Source of the DNA: Luteimonas mephitis DSM 12574
GTDB lineage: Bacteria > Pseudomonadota > Gammaproteobacteria > Xanthomonadales > Xanthomonadaceae
Assembly (NCBI RefSeq): GCF_000422305.1
Contig: NZ_AULN01000014.1
Span: 372,001-436,000, forward strand
Direction: 5' to 3'
Length of the DNA stretch: 64,000 nucleotides
A program made the translations under genes and the position numbers. The notes under the pieces are model-generated. The model was not told the origin of the DNA. It ran no database searches and worked only from the letters and a program-made list of their open reading frames with translations. Numbering within the stretch: the stretch's first letter is position 1; each line of letters opens with the position of its first letter. This document shows positions 20,938-32,417 of the stretch, piece after piece.

Positions 20938-21147
20938 ACTTTCAACGTCACGGCAGGCGCTTTGACGGTCAGCGCAGGCACTTTCTCCCTTTTCGCCGAA
21001 ACTTTTACCGTCGCCGCCGGGACTTTGACCGTCGCTGGCGAGACTTTTACCGTCACCGACGAGACTTTCAGCGTCACCGATGAGACTTTCAGCGTCGCCG
21101 CTGACACTTCGAGCGCCTGCGTTGACGCAAAAAGCGCCATCGCTGGC
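20938..21147. repeat. Tandem array of ten 21-bp units
   Basis: Ten consecutive degenerate 21-bp units follow the pattern ACTTT-x-CCGTC-x-CC-x-G-x-GAG. Because 21 is a multiple of three, the array stays open in several frames. On the plus strand it reads as heptads such as TFTVTDE and TFSVTDE, ending in a frame that stops at 21168. On the minus strand it reads as KVSSVTL heptads or as DAESL-type heptads. The last frame gives a self-contained 137-aa ORF from an ATG at 21183 to 20770. No frame has a convincing ribosome binding site, so I do not call a gene. Confidence 0.85.
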
Positions 21148-21213
21148 ACCTTGCACCCGCATCGATGACGCTTTTTTCGCCATCGCCCACGCAATCCGGG
21201 GCATCGCCCAAAC

Positions 21214-21239
21214 AAAAAGCCGCATCGCTGCGGCTTTTT
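21214..21239. terminator. Perfect bidirectional intrinsic terminator
   Basis: An 11-bp perfect stem AAAAAGCCGCA / TGCGGCTTTTT with a TCGC loop has A and T runs at both ends, so it can terminate on both strands. It lies 55 bp beyond the stop of the gene at 21295-21771 and 45 bp beyond the plus-strand stop of the repeat frame. Confidence 0.92.
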
Positions 21240-21294
21240 GTCTCTCGAGGCCCCGCCCGGCGCTGTCGCCGGCGGGGTTGGGCTGCGCCCGGCG

Positions 21295-21771
21295 TCAGGT
21301 GGCGGCCGACGTGTCCTCGCCATCCTGCCGCGACGACTTGGCAAACCGCGCGCCCAGCTCCTTGCGCAGCCCTTCCAGCCCCTGGTTCTTGCCGGCCACC
21401 TTGAGCAGGGCATAGCCCTGCAGCGCGACCGCCATCACGTCGCTGCCCAGCGCCACGTCCGAGTCCGACGCCCGCTCGGTCAGCCGCTGCAGCCGCGACA
21501 GGATTGGCCGCAGCTGGTCCAGCGTGGCCAGGTCGGCCTGCGCATCGGCCAGCCCCAGCCCGGGCGGCACGATCTGCGGGTTCTGCGCCAGGATCGTCAG
21601 CGCCTGGCGGCCGAAGGCCTCGGACTTGTCGCCCATCCGCATCAGCTTGCGGCGCTGTGCGGCGTTCAGCGCGATCAGCCCGGACAGATGCGTCTCCAGC
21701 TCGGTCAGGCTGCTGTCGATGGCGGCCAGCCGGGTGGCGTCGAAGGCGAGGGAAATGAGGTTCTGGTTCAC
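21295..21771 (-). CDS. Conserved-looking small soluble protein of unknown function
   Basis: The product is 158 aa, predicted all-alpha and soluble, with no signal peptide. It begins with GTG (21769-21771), preceded by AAGGA about 9 nt upstream, and reads MNQNLISLAFDATRLAAID. Notable segments are LSGLIALNAAQRRKLMRMGDKS and the C-terminal VMAVALQGYALLKVAGKNQG. I recall similar uncharacterised proteins of about 150 aa in several bacteria, but no function. It is followed by a bidirectional terminator and then the 21-bp repeat array. Function is not assigned. Confidence 0.8.
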   Translation of the reverse strand: MNQNLISLAFDATRLAAIDSSLTELETHLSGLIALNAAQRRKLMRMGDKSEAFGRQALTILAQNPQIVPPGLGLADAQADLATLDQLRPILSRLQRLTERASDSDVALGSDVMAVALQGYALLKVAGKNQGLEGLRKELGARFAKSSRQDGEDTSAAT

Positions 21772-21964
21772 GGCATTGGTCCTTATGCATTCCATGTGAG
21801 TGAGAAGCGGCATGTGCCGCCCGTGGTGCCGACAGGCCTGCCGGCGATGCCCCGGCGCCCCCGATGCGGCGCGGTCGCTGACCGGCCGGGTGTCGGTGGG
21901 TGGGACGCAGGCACTGTGGCGGAAACAGGGCCGAGTGAAAATCGGCGTACGCCGCGAGTACGCA

Positions 21965-21978
21965 TAGGATTTTTCCTA
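21965..21978. promoter_or_regulatory. Short inverted repeat TAGGA-N4-TCCTA
   Basis: A 5-bp perfect inverted repeat with a T4 spacer lies in the AT-richer leader about 195 bp upstream of the GTG of the 158-aa gene. It resembles an operator more than a terminator. A second small inverted repeat, GGGTGA-GGG-TCACCC, lies at 22021-22035. Apart from these and the repeat pair at 22090-22166, I see nothing in 21814-22335. Confidence 0.4.
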
Positions 21979-22089
21979 CCCGGCGTTTGCGCACTCGCCG
22001 GTACCACCCGCTATCACATGGGGTGAGGGTCACCCGGGTTTCTCGAATGGACGCATGCAGTCGCGTGAAAGCCAAGCCATCGCTGTCTC

Positions 22090-22166
22090 GTAGGAGCGGC
22101 TTCAGCCGCGAGCTTTCCCGAGGCATTGCTGCGGGATCAAAATCTCGCGGCTTCCGCCGCTCCTAC
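22090..22166. repeat. Paired inverted palindromic repeat (REP-like)
   Basis: Arms GTAGGAGCGGCTTCAGCCGC (from 22090) and CGGCTTCCGCCGCTCCTAC (to 22166) are inverted copies with a few central mismatches, separated by about 31 bp. The pair lies upstream of zwf and belongs to the family described at 819, 8540 and 31288. Confidence 0.85.
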
Positions 22167-22335
22167 AGGGTTGGGGAGGGGCCTTAAGCATCATTGCAAG
22201 AGTGCGAGCCGTGGGCACCGGTCCCAGCCAGCCGCTGCTGCCGCAGGGGAATCGCCAGGGCAACGCACTCTGCTTCCAATGCGCCTGCTGCCTCTGACAG
22301 CGCAATGACCCGGTATTAACCCCGCCGCCGCTAGC

Positions 22336-23778
22336 ATGCAGCCACTCCACCGGCCTGGAACCCCCTTGCCCTCCGATTCCGACGCATCCCCCGGCACTGC
22401 TTCCGACGCATTCGTGTTCTTCGGCGCCACTGGCGACCTTGCCTACAAGAAGATCTTTCCCGCGCTGCAGGCAATGGTCGCGCGCGGGGGACTGGACATC
22501 CCGGTGATCGGCGTGGCCCGGGCCGGGTGGACGGTGGACCAGCTGCGCGAGCGGGCGCGTGACAGCATCGAGCACAACGGCGGGATCGACGAGGCCGCGT
22601 TCGCGAAGCTGGCCTCGCTGATGCGCTACGTGGACGGCGACTACAACGATGCCGCCACCTTCAAACAGCTGCGCAAGACGCTGGGCGACGCGCGGCATCC
22701 GCTGCATTACCTGGCCATCCCGCCCAGCCTGTTCGCCACCGTGGTCCGGGCGCTCGACGCCAGCGGCTGCGCGAAAGGCGCGCGCGTGGTGGTGGAAAAG
22801 CCGTTCGGCCGCGACCTGGCCTCCGCGCAAGCGCTCAACGCCACCCTGCACGAGGTGTTCGACGAGGCGTCGATCTTCCGCATCGACCACTACCTGGGCA
22901 AGGAGGCGGTGCAGAACCTGCTGTATTTCCGCTTTGCCAACGCCTTCCTCGAACCGCTGTGGAACCGCGAACACGTCGACAACGTGCAGATCACCATGGC
23001 CGAGGACTTCGGCGTGCAGGGCCGCGGCGCGTTCTACGACGGCGTCGGCGCGATCCGCGACGTGGTCCAGAACCACCTGCTGCAGGTGGTCGCGCTGCTG
23101 GCGATGGACGCGCCGATCGGCAGCGACCCGATGTCGATCCGCATGGAGAAGCTGCGCCTGTTCCGGGCGATGCGGCCGCTGGAACCGGGCGAGCTGGTCC
23201 GCGGCCAGTTCCGCGGCTACCGCGACGAACCGGGCGTGGCCAGGGACTCCGATGTCGAAACCTTCGCCGCGCTGCGCCTGCACATCGACACCTGGCGCTG
23301 GGCCGGGGTGCCGTTCTACATCCGCGCCGGCAAGTGCCTGCCCATCACCTCCACCCAGGTGGTGGTGGACCTCAAGTGCCCGCCGATGGGGATCTTCGAC
23401 GAGGCCGTGCCCGTGCATTCCAACTACTTCCGCCTGCGGCTGAGCCCGGAAGTGGTGATCGCCACCGGGGTGCGGGTCAAGCGCGCCGGCGATGCGATGG
23501 TGGGCGAGGACGTCGAGCTCACTGCGCGCCACCAGCACGCCGAAGAGAAATCGCCCTATGAGCGCCTGCTCGGCGACGCGATCCGCGGCGATACCGGGCT
23601 GTTCACCAGCGACGCCGCGGTGGAGGCTGCCTGGCGCGTGATCGACCCGGTGCTGCGCAAGCATCCCGCGGTCGAAGCCTACGAGCCGGGCAGCTGGGGC
23701 CCGGCGTCCGCGGCGTCGATCATCAAGGGCCGGGAGGGCTGGCACGATCCACGGCCCGAGACGGGCGACCCATGCTGA
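22336..23778 (+). CDS. zwf: Glucose-6-phosphate 1-dehydrogenase
   Basis: It oxidises glucose-6-phosphate to 6-phosphogluconolactone, the entry step of the oxidative pentose phosphate and Entner-Doudoroff routes. The 480-aa product has the nucleotide-binding [15 protein letters not shown] near residue 30, the substrate motif RIDHYLGKE near residue 180 and the VVEKPFGRD segment. Length is normal (about 480-500 aa). It heads a co-directional set zwf-HAD-tal-pgi-pgm-tkt with overlapping or nearly overlapping genes. No lactonase gene (pgl) is in the window. Confidence 0.96.
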   Translation: MQPLHRPGTPLPSDSDASPGTASDAFVFFGATGDLAYKKIFPALQAMVARGGLDIPVIGVARAGWTVDQLRERARDSIEHNGGIDEAAFAKLASLMRYVDGDYNDAATFKQLRKTLGDARHPLHYLAIPPSLFATVVRALDASGCAKGARVVVEKPFGRDLASAQALNATLHEVFDEASIFRIDHYLGKEAVQNLLYFRFANAFLEPLWNREHVDNVQITMAEDFGVQGRGAFYDGVGAIRDVVQNHLLQVVALLAMDAPIGSDPMSIRMEKLRLFRAMRPLEPGELVRGQFRGYRDEPGVARDSDVETFAALRLHIDTWRWAGVPFYIRAGKCLPITSTQVVVDLKCPPMGIFDEAVPVHSNYFRLRLSPEVVIATGVRVKRAGDAMVGEDVELTARHQHAEEKSPYERLLGDAIRGDTGLFTSDAAVEAAWRVIDPVLRKHPAVEAYEPGSWGPASAASIIKGREGWHDPRPETGDPC

Positions 23779-24530
23779 ACCGCGATCCCGCCACCGACGT
23801 GGTCTTCCTGCTGGACGTGGACAACACGCTGCTCGACAACGACCGCTTCAAGAGTGATCTCGACGCGCGCCTGCAGCGCGACTTCGGCACCGACGGCCGC
23901 GCCGCGTACTGGGCGCTGTACGAAAGCGAGCGCGTGCGCCTGGGCTACGCCGACTACCTCGCCGCGCTGCAGGCGTTCCGCGAGGGCCGCGAGGACGATC
24001 CCGACCTGCTGCGCATGTCCGGCTACATGCTGGGCTATCCGTTCGCCGAGCGCGTCTACCCGGGCGCGCTGGAAACGGTGGAACGGCTGCACGAGCTGGG
24101 CACGCCGGTGATCCTGTCCGACGGCGACGTGGTGTTCCAGCCGCGCAAGGTGCAGCGCTCCGGGCTGTGGGACGCGCTGCAGGGCAGGGTGCTGATCTAC
24201 CTGCACAAGCAGCACATGCTCGACGCGGTGCAGCGGCGCTACCCGGCGCGGCACTACGTGATGGTGGACGACAAGCCCAGGCTGCTGGCGGCGATGAAAT
24301 CCGCCATGGGCGAGCGCCTCACCACCGTGTTCGTGCGCCAGGGGCACTATGCCGACGAGGCCGCGGGCCAGCCGATCGACCCGGCGCCGGACATGGCGAT
24401 CGACGACATCGCTGAACTGTCCACCTTCGACCTGCAACAATTCGGCCCCCGGGCCTGCCTGCAGGCGGTGCCCGCCATGACGGCATCCGCCGCGACGGCA
24501 TCCACATCGCAACAACAGGAATCGAAATGA
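23772..24530 (+). CDS. HAD-superfamily hydrolase
   Basis: The 252-aa product has the HAD catalytic motif I DVDNT (residues 15-19, [15 protein letters not shown]), motif II VILSDGD, motif III Lys in LHKQHM and motif [12 protein letters not shown]. It is therefore probably an active phosphatase or phosphotransferase. The start overlaps the end of zwf by 7 nt, and its own stop overlaps the tal start, so it is translationally coupled in the sugar-phosphate operon. Substrate is unknown; a sugar phosphate of this pathway is a reasonable guess. The C-terminal tail (about 25 residues, Ala/Ser/Thr/Gln-rich) is probably disordered. Confidence 0.85.
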   Translation: MLNRDPATDVVFLLDVDNTLLDNDRFKSDLDARLQRDFGTDGRAAYWALYESERVRLGYADYLAALQAFREGREDDPDLLRMSGYMLGYPFAERVYPGALETVERLHELGTPVILSDGDVVFQPRKVQRSGLWDALQGRVLIYLHKQHMLDAVQRRYPARHYVMVDDKPRLLAAMKSAMGERLTTVFVRQGHYADEAAGQPIDPAPDMAIDDIAELSTFDLQQFGPRACLQAVPAMTASAATASTSQQQESK

Positions 24531-25615
24531 CCCACCTGCAATTGCTTCGCGACCTCGGCCAGAGCCTGTGGCTGGACAACATCACCCGCGAGATCCTCGA
24601 CAACGGCACGCTGCAGCGCTACATCGCCGACTACGGCATCACCGGGCTGACGTCCAACCCCACGATCTTCGACGAGGCGATCGGCAACAGCGATGCCTAC
24701 GACGCCGGCATCCGCGAGAAGGCCGCCGCAGGCAGGCAGGGAGAAGCGCTGTTCATCGAACTGGCGCTGGAAGACCTGCGCCGCGCCGCCGACCTGTTCC
24801 GGCCCGCGTTCGACGCCACCGGCGGCGTCGACGGCTGGGTGTCGATGGAGCTGTCCCCACTGCTGGCCGCCGACACCGCCGGCAGCATCGCCGCCGCCGC
24901 GCGCATCCGCGCCGACGGCGCGCGCGACAACCTGTACGTCAAGATCCCGGGCACGCCCGAGGGTGTGCCGGCGATCGAGGAATCGATCTTCGCCGGCGTG
25001 CCGATCAACGTGACCCTGCTGTTCTCCACCCGGCAGTACCTGGCCGTCGCCGAGGCCTACATGCGCGGCATCGAGCGCCGCATCGCGGCCGGGCTGGATC
25101 CGAAGATCAATTCGGTGGCGTCACTGTTCATCAGCCGCTGGGACAAGGCCAGCGCGGACCAGCTGCCGGTGGAACTGCACAACCGGCTGGGCATCGCGGT
25201 GGGACAGCAGACGTATCGCGCCTATCGCGAACTGCTGGCCTCGGACCGCTGGAAGAAGCTCGCCGCCGCCGGCGCGCGGCCGCAGCTCCTGCTGTGGGCC
25301 AGCACCGGCACCAAGGACCCGGCCGCACCGGACACGCTCTACATCGAGGCGCTGGCCGCGCCGGACACCATCAACACGGTGCCGGAGAAGACCCTGCACG
25401 CGTTCGCCGACCACGGCAAGGTGCATGGGGCGATGGCCGAAGACGGCGGCGACTCCGCCGAAACGCTGCGCGCGATCACCGCGGCCGGGGTCGACGTCGA
25501 GGCGCTGGCCGGCAAGCTGCAGCGTGACGGCGCCGAGGCGTTCGTCAAGTCGTGGCACCAGCTGATGCAGCGCATCGCCGACAAGGCGCAGGCGCTGGCC
25601 GGCGGCGGCCGCTGA
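24527..25615 (+). CDS. tal: Transaldolase
   Basis: It transfers a dihydroxyacetone unit between sugar phosphates in the non-oxidative pentose phosphate pathway. The 362-aa product is of the longer class seen in actinobacteria and cyanobacteria rather than the 317-aa E. coli TalB class. The motifs are GLTSNPTIFDEAI near residue 40, the Schiff-base Lys in NLYVKIPGT near 147, and NVTLLFS near 165. The start overlaps the HAD stop by 4 nt (ATGA). Confidence 0.95.
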   Translation: MTHLQLLRDLGQSLWLDNITREILDNGTLQRYIADYGITGLTSNPTIFDEAIGNSDAYDAGIREKAAAGRQGEALFIELALEDLRRAADLFRPAFDATGGVDGWVSMELSPLLAADTAGSIAAAARIRADGARDNLYVKIPGTPEGVPAIEESIFAGVPINVTLLFSTRQYLAVAEAYMRGIERRIAAGLDPKINSVASLFISRWDKASADQLPVELHNRLGIAVGQQTYRAYRELLASDRWKKLAAAGARPQLLLWASTGTKDPAAPDTLYIEALAAPDTINTVPEKTLHAFADHGKVHGAMAEDGGDSAETLRAITAAGVDVEALAGKLQRDGAEAFVKSWHQLMQRIADKAQALAGGGR

Positions 25616-25627
25616 GGAAGGGCGGCC

Positions 25628-27282
<1,655 letters not shown>

Positions 27283-27283
<1 letters not shown>

Positions 27284-28947
27284 TGGGCACGAACATCAGC
27301 CCGCTGGCGGGCAAGCCGGCGCAGGCCGCGCAGCTGGTCGACATCGACAGGCTGCTCGCGGCCTACTTCGACGTGAAGCCGGATCCGTCGTTCGCGGCGC
27401 AGCGGGTGGCGTTCGGCACCTCGGGCCACCGCGGCACTTCGTTCGACGGCAGTTTCAACGAACAGCACGTGCTGGCCATCACCCAGGCAATCTGCGAATA
27501 CCGCAAGGCGCAGGGCATCGACGGGCCGCTGTTCCTCGGCATCGACACGCATGCGCTGTCGAAGCCGGCACGCGACAGCGCGCTGGAGGTGCTGGCGGCC
27601 AACGGCGTGGAGGTGCGGATCGCGGCCGGCGACGAGTACACGCCGACGCCGGCCATATCCCACGCGATCCTGGTCCACAACCGCGGCCGCACCTCGGGCC
27701 TGGCCGACGGCATCGTCGTCACGCCTTCGCACAACCCGCCCGGCGACGGCGGCTTCAAGTACAACCCGGCCAACGGCGGCCCGGCCGACACCGCGATCAC
27801 CCGCCAGGTGCAGGACCGCGCCAACGCGCTGCTCGAAACCGGCCTGAAGGACGTGTCGCGCCTGCCGCTGGCACAGGCCCGCGCCGCGACGACCACGCGC
27901 GAGCACGACTTCCTCGGCCACTACGTCGAAGACCTGGGCAACGTGCTCGACTTCGACCTGGTCCGCGGCGCCGGCGTGCGCATGGGCGTGGACCCGCTCG
28001 GCGGTGCCGGCGTGCACTACTGGGCGCGCATCGCCGAACGCTATTCGCTCGACCTCGAAGTGGTCAGCGAGCAGGTCGACCCGCAGTTCGCCTTCATGAC
28101 CCTGGACTGGGACGGGCAGATCCGCATGGACCCGTCCTCGTCGTATGCCATGCAGCGGCTGATCGGGATGAAGGACCGCTTCGACGTCGCCTTCGCCTGC
28201 GATACCGACCACGACCGCCACGGCGTGGTCACGAAAGCCGGGCTGCTGCCGTCGAACCACTACATGGCGGCGATGGTCGACGACCTGTTCCGCAATCGCC
28301 CGCGATGGGGCGCGAACGCCGCCGTGGGCAAGACCGTGGTCAGCAGCAGCATGATCGACCGCGTCGCCGCGCGGCTGCAGCGCAAGCTGTACGAGACGCC
28401 GGTGGGCTTCAAGTGGTTCGCCGACGGCCTGTTCGACGGTTCGCTGGGGCTGGGCGGCGAGGAAAGTGCCGGCGCCAGCTTCCTGCGCCGCGACGGCACG
28501 GTCTGGACCACCGACAAGGACGGCATGGTGCCGGCGCTGTTCGCGGCCGAGCTCACCGCGCGCCACGGACGCGACCCGCACCAGCACTACCGCGGCCTGT
28601 GCGACGCCTTCGGCGAGGTCTTCTTCGACCGCGTCGAGGCGCCGGCCAGTGCGCAGCAGAAGCAGGTGCTGGCGAAGCTCGCGCCCGCGCAGCTGAAGGC
28701 CGACAGGCTGGCCGGTGCGCCGATCCGCCGGGTGCTGGACAAGGCGCCGGGCAACGACGCGGCGATCGGCGGCATCAAGGTGGTGGCCGACAACGGCTGG
28801 TTCGCCGCGCGGCCGTCGGGCACCGAGGACATCTACAAGATCTACGGCGAAAGCTTCGAAAGCCGCGACCACCTGCAGGCGATCCTCGCCGAGGCGCAGG
28901 GCATCGTCGACGCGGCGCTGGCACCGGCCCCGGGCAAGGAGTCGTAA
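27283..28947 (+). CDS. pgm: Phosphoglucomutase (alpha-D-glucose phosphate-specific)
   Basis: It interconverts glucose-1-phosphate and glucose-6-phosphate. The 554-aa product resembles the E. coli Pgm type, with [11 protein letters not shown] near residue 44, the phosphoserine loop [11 protein letters not shown] near residue 147, the metal-binding DTDHDRHG near 307 and the phosphate-binding [12 protein letters not shown] near the C-terminus. It is coupled to pgi. In this locus it could feed GH94-derived glucose-1-phosphate into central metabolism. Confidence 0.96.
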
Positions 28948-28986
28948 TCCCGCGCCCCTGCCAGGCGCGCCGCGAGGAGGACATCC

Positions 28987-31059
28987 ATGTCACCCGCACA
29001 TCCATCCGATACCCTCGACCAGCGCTGCATCGACACGCTGCGCTTCCTTTCCGTCGACATGGTGCAGGAGGCCGACAGCGGCCATCCCGGCCTGCCGCTC
29101 GGCGCCGCGCCGATGGCCTACGTGCTGTGGCAGCACTTCCTCAAACACAATCCGGCCAATCCCGCTTGGCCTGACCGCGACCGCTTCGTGCTCTCCGCCG
29201 GCCACGGTTCGGCGCTGCTCTACAGCCTGCTGCACGTCACCGGCTACGACCTGTCACTCGACGACATCAAGCAGTTCCGGCAGTGGGGCAGCAAGGCGCC
29301 GGGACACCCGGAGCGCGGCCACACGCCGGGCGTGGAAGTCACCACCGGCCCGCTGGGGCAGGGCCTGGCCAACGCCGTGGGCATGGCGATGGCCGAGGCG
29401 CAGCTCGCGGCGCGCTACAACCGTCCGGGGCACGCCGTTGTCGACCACCACACCTGGGTGATCGCCAGCGACGGCGACCTGATGGAAGGCGTCGCATCCG
29501 AAGCCGCGTCGCTCGCCGGCCACCTGCAGCTGGGCAAGCTCAACGTGCTGTACGACGACAACAGCGTGACGCTCGCCGCCGGCACCGACATCACCTTCAC
29601 CGAGGACCGTGCCGCGCGCTTCGCCGCCTACGGCTGGCACGTGCAGACCGTGGACGACGGCAACGACGTGGCCGCGATCGAACAGGCGCTGCAGCGGGCG
29701 CGCGACGAGACCACGAAGCCCTCGCTGGTGCTGGTGCACACCCACATCGGCTACGGCTCGCCGGAACAGGACAGCTTCAAGGCGCACGGTTCGCCGCTGG
29801 GCGAGAAGGACGTCGCGGCGACCAAGCGCAAACTCGGCTGGCCGGAACAGCCGCCGTTCCTGCTGCCCGACGATGCGCTGGCGCGGTTCCGCACCGCGCT
29901 CGACCGCGGCAAGCGCGACGAGGCCGACTGGCAGCAGCGCTTCGACGCCTATGCCAAAGCGTTTCCGGACGAGGCCAGCGAGCTGCGCGGCAGCCTCGAA
30001 GCACGCCTGCCCCCGGGCTGGGACGGCGACATCCCGGTGTTCCCCGCCGACGCGAAGGGCATGGCCACGCGCGAGGCCGGCGGCAACGTGCTGTCGGCGA
30101 TCGCACCGAAGCTGCCCGCGCTGACCGGCGGCTCGGCCGACCTCGACCCATCCACGTACACGGCGGTCAAGGGCCTGGGCGACTTCGACCCGCGCGCCAC
30201 GCCCGGCGAGGACCAGCAGGGCTCGACCGGCGGCGGCTGGAGCTACGCCGGCCGCAATTTGCACTTCGGCGTGCGCGAACACGCGATGGGCGCGATCTGC
30301 AACGGCATGGCCGCGCACGGCGGCATCATTCCCTACGACGCGACGTTCCTGATCTTCTCCGACTACATGCGTCCGCCGATGCGCCTGGCAGCGCTGATGC
30401 GCCTGCACGTGGTGCACGTGTTCACCCACGACTCCATCGCGCTGGGCGAGGACGGACCCACGCACCAGCCGGTCGAACAGCTGGCGGGGCTGCGATCGGT
30501 ACCCGACCTGCTGGTGATCCGGCCGGCCGACGCCAACGAAACGGCGGCCGCCTGGCGCGTCGCGCTGGAAGCGAAGGACCGGCCGGTGGCGCTGGCGCTG
30601 TCGCGGCAGAAGGTGCCGACGCTCGACCGCGGCAGGTACGCGCCCGCCGACGGCCTGCGCAAGGGCGCATACGTGCTGCTCGATGCCGGCGACGGCGAAC
30701 CGGAAGTGGTGCTGATCGGCACCGGCGCCGAAACCGGGCTGGTGCTGTCCGCCGCGGAGAAACTGCAGGAGGAGGGCATCGCCGCGCGCGCGGTGTCGAT
30801 GCCGTGCTGGGCGCTGTTCGACGGACAGCCGCCGGAGTACCGCGATGCCGTGCTGCCGCCTGGCGTGCCGGCGCGGCTGGCGGTGGAAGCCGGCTCGCCG
30901 CAGGGCTGGCACCGTTACGTAGGCGACGGCGGCGACGTGCTCGGTGTCGACCGCTTCGGCGCCTCCGCGCCGGGCAGCGAGATGCTCGAACGCTACGGCT
31001 TCACCGTCGACAACGTCTGCGCGCGCGCCCGCGCGCTGCTTGGAAAGGAGGCATCCTGA
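28987..31059 (+). CDS. tkt: Transketolase
   Basis: This thiamine-diphosphate enzyme transfers two-carbon units in the pentose phosphate pathway. The 690-aa product has the N-terminal SGHPGLPLG, the ThDP motif beginning ASDGDLMEG and reaching [10 protein letters not shown], the [10 protein letters not shown] block and the [19 protein letters not shown] region. An AGGAGG sequence lies just upstream of the ATG. It is 39 bp from pgm and overlaps the next small gene by one base (TGATG). Confidence 0.96.
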   Translation: MSPAHPSDTLDQRCIDTLRFLSVDMVQEADSGHPGLPLGAAPMAYVLWQHFLKHNPANPAWPDRDRFVLSAGHGSALLYSLLHVTGYDLSLDDIKQFRQWGSKAPGHPERGHTPGVEVTTGPLGQGLANAVGMAMAEAQLAARYNRPGHAVVDHHTWVIASDGDLMEGVASEAASLAGHLQLGKLNVLYDDNSVTLAAGTDITFTEDRAARFAAYGWHVQTVDDGNDVAAIEQALQRARDETTKPSLVLVHTHIGYGSPEQDSFKAHGSPLGEKDVAATKRKLGWPEQPPFLLPDDALARFRTALDRGKRDEADWQQRFDAYAKAFPDEASELRGSLEARLPPGWDGDIPVFPADAKGMATREAGGNVLSAIAPKLPALTGGSADLDPSTYTAVKGLGDFDPRATPGEDQQGSTGGGWSYAGRNLHFGVREHAMGAICNGMAAHGGIIPYDATFLIFSDYMRPPMRLAALMRLHVVHVFTHDSIALGEDGPTHQPVEQLAGLRSVPDLLVIRPADANETAAAWRVALEAKDRPVALALSRQKVPTLDRGRYAPADGLRKGAYVLLDAGDGEPEVVLIGTGAETGLVLSAAEKLQEEGIAARAVSMPCWALFDGQPPEYRDAVLPPGVPARLAVEAGSPQGWHRYVGDGGDVLGVDRFGASAPGSEMLERYGFTVDNVCARARALLGKEAS

Positions 31060-31274
31060 TGGCACATGAATTCAAGGTCGGCGACCACGTGACGTGGAAC
31101 TCCGAGGCCGGCCACGTCAGCGGCAAGATCACCAAGGTGCACGTGAAGGACTTCGACTGGCACGGTTACACCCGCCACTGCAGCCAGGACGACCCGCAGT
31201 ACGAGATCAAGAGCGACAAGACCGATCACGTCGCCGTGCACAAGGGCGGGGCGCTGAAAAAAGTGAAGTCCTGA
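31059..31274 (+). CDS. Small Tudor-like protein (DUF2945 / HVA1 family)
   Basis: The 71-aa product, [20 protein letters not shown] onward, matches the DUF2945 (hypervirulence-associated Tudor-like) pattern: GDHVTWNSEAG, SGKITKVH and QYEIKSDKTDHVAVHKG. These proteins are small soluble SH3-like barrels with unknown function and often lie in stress-related loci. The ATG overlaps the tkt stop, so it is the last gene of the zwf-tkt operon. A perfect paired palindromic repeat follows. Confidence 0.88.
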   Translation: MAHEFKVGDHVTWNSEAGHVSGKITKVHVKDFDWHGYTRHCSQDDPQYEIKSDKTDHVAVHKGGALKKVKS

Positions 31275-31287
31275 CTCTTGCGCCTTC

Positions 31288-31377
31288 CGTAGGAGCGGCC
31301 CATGGCCGCGAGCTTTTCACTCCTCCCACTGCCTTCGCAGGGAGGGCAAGATCTCGCGGCCATGGGCCGCTCCTACG
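31288..31377. repeat. Perfect 25-bp paired inverted repeat (REP-like)
   Basis: The arms at 31288-31312 and 31353-31377 are perfect 25-bp reverse complements starting CGTAGGAGCGGCCCATGGCC. A nested CTCCC/GGGAG stem lies in the 40-bp interior. The element sits between the convergent DUF2945 and gnd genes and probably ends transcription from both sides. Confidence 0.92.
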
Positions 31378-31410
31378 GATGTCATTGGGCGCGTCGGCGC
31401 GGGCGCGCCG

Positions 31411-32316
31411 CTACTCCTTCTTCATCGCATGCCCGCCGAACTCGTTTCGCATCGCCGACAGCAGCTTGTCGGCGAACGAGTCGCTGTCGCGCGAGCGCAG
31501 GCGTTCGATCAGTGACTGGGTGATCACCGGCGCGGGCACGTCGAGGTCGATCGCTTCGGCCACGGTCCAGCGGCCTTCGCCGGAGTCGGGCACGAACGGC
31601 GCGATGCCATCCATCGTCGGGTTCTTGCCCAGCGCGTCGGCGGTCAGGTCGAGCAGCCACGAGCGCACCACGCTGCCGTGGCGCCAGATTTCCGCGATCT
31701 GGTGCAGGTCGAGGCCGAAGTCGGTCTTGTGGCCGAGGATCGAGAAGCCTTCCGCATAGGCCTGCATCAGGCCGTACTCGATGCCGTTGTGGACCATCTT
31801 GGTGAAGTGCCCGGACCCCACCGGCCCGACGTGGCCCCAACCCAGGTCCTTGCCCGGCGCCAGCGTCTCGAACAGCGGGCGCAGGCGATCGACCACCGCG
31901 GCGTCGCCGCCCACCATCATGCTGTAGCCCTCGGCCAGCCCCCAGACGCCGCCGCTGGTGCCGCAGTCTGCGTAGTGCAGCCCCTTGCCGGCGACGGATT
32001 TCGCGCGATCCAGCGTGTCCTTGTAGTTGGAGTTGCCGCCGTCGACGATCGTGTCGCCCGGCGCCAGCAGCTTCGCCAGCGCGTCGACCGTGCCGCCGGT
32101 GATGTCACCGGCCGGCACCATCATCCAGACTGTACGCGGCGCCGGCAGCTTGCCGACCAGTTCTTCCAGCGACGCAGCCGATTCCGCGCCGAACGCTTCC
32201 ACGCGCGAGCGCGCGTCGGGGTTCGGATCAAACCCGACCACGCGATGACCGCCGCGCACCAGGCGCTGCGCCATGTTCGCGCCCATCTTGCCCAAACCGA
32301 TCATGCCCAGTTCCAT
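31411..32316 (-). CDS. gnd: 6-phosphogluconate dehydrogenase, short (GndA/YqeC-type)
   Basis: It oxidatively decarboxylates 6-phosphogluconate to ribulose-5-phosphate. The product is 301 aa, the short form rather than the 470-aa E. coli Gnd. It has the Rossmann start MIGLGKMGANMA, the catalytic motifs IVDGGNSNYKD and GTSGGVWGL, and VGPVGSGHFTKMVHNGIEYG. The residues after the second beta strand (VVGFDPNPD) carry Asp where NADP enzymes usually have Asn-Arg, so NAD preference is inferred. It converges on the tkt operon and lies downstream of the oxidoreductase gene on the same strand. Confidence 0.94.
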   Translation of the reverse strand: MELGMIGLGKMGANMAQRLVRGGHRVVGFDPNPDARSRVEAFGAESAASLEELVGKLPAPRTVWMMVPAGDITGGTVDALAKLLAPGDTIVDGGNSNYKDTLDRAKSVAGKGLHYADCGTSGGVWGLAEGYSMMVGGDAAVVDRLRPLFETLAPGKDLGWGHVGPVGSGHFTKMVHNGIEYGLMQAYAEGFSILGHKTDFGLDLHQIAEIWRHGSVVRSWLLDLTADALGKNPTMDGIAPFVPDSGEGRWTVAEAIDLDVPAPVITQSLIERLRSRDSDSFADKLLSAMRNEFGGHAMKKE

Positions 32317-32417
32317 GTGCGTTCCTCTGTCTGCAATCGAAGTCGTGAAGCCGATGCTGCGTGGAGCCGATTCTGCACCCGGCGCGGGGATGCCGCGCCG
32401 GCTGCCTGCCATGTCCG

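Noticed and set aside
19158..21140. Minus-strand frame starting MALFASTQ with KVSSVTL heptads
   Set aside because: It continues without a stop through the 21-bp array into ccoN in another frame, so it is not a discrete gene; kept only as a description of the repeat.
20503..21168. Plus-strand 221-aa frame containing TFTVxxE heptads
   Set aside because: Its start is antisense to ccoN and the only later start candidates (TTG 20725, GTG 20755) lack a ribosome binding site; not called as a gene, though the terminator downstream makes plus-strand expression possible.
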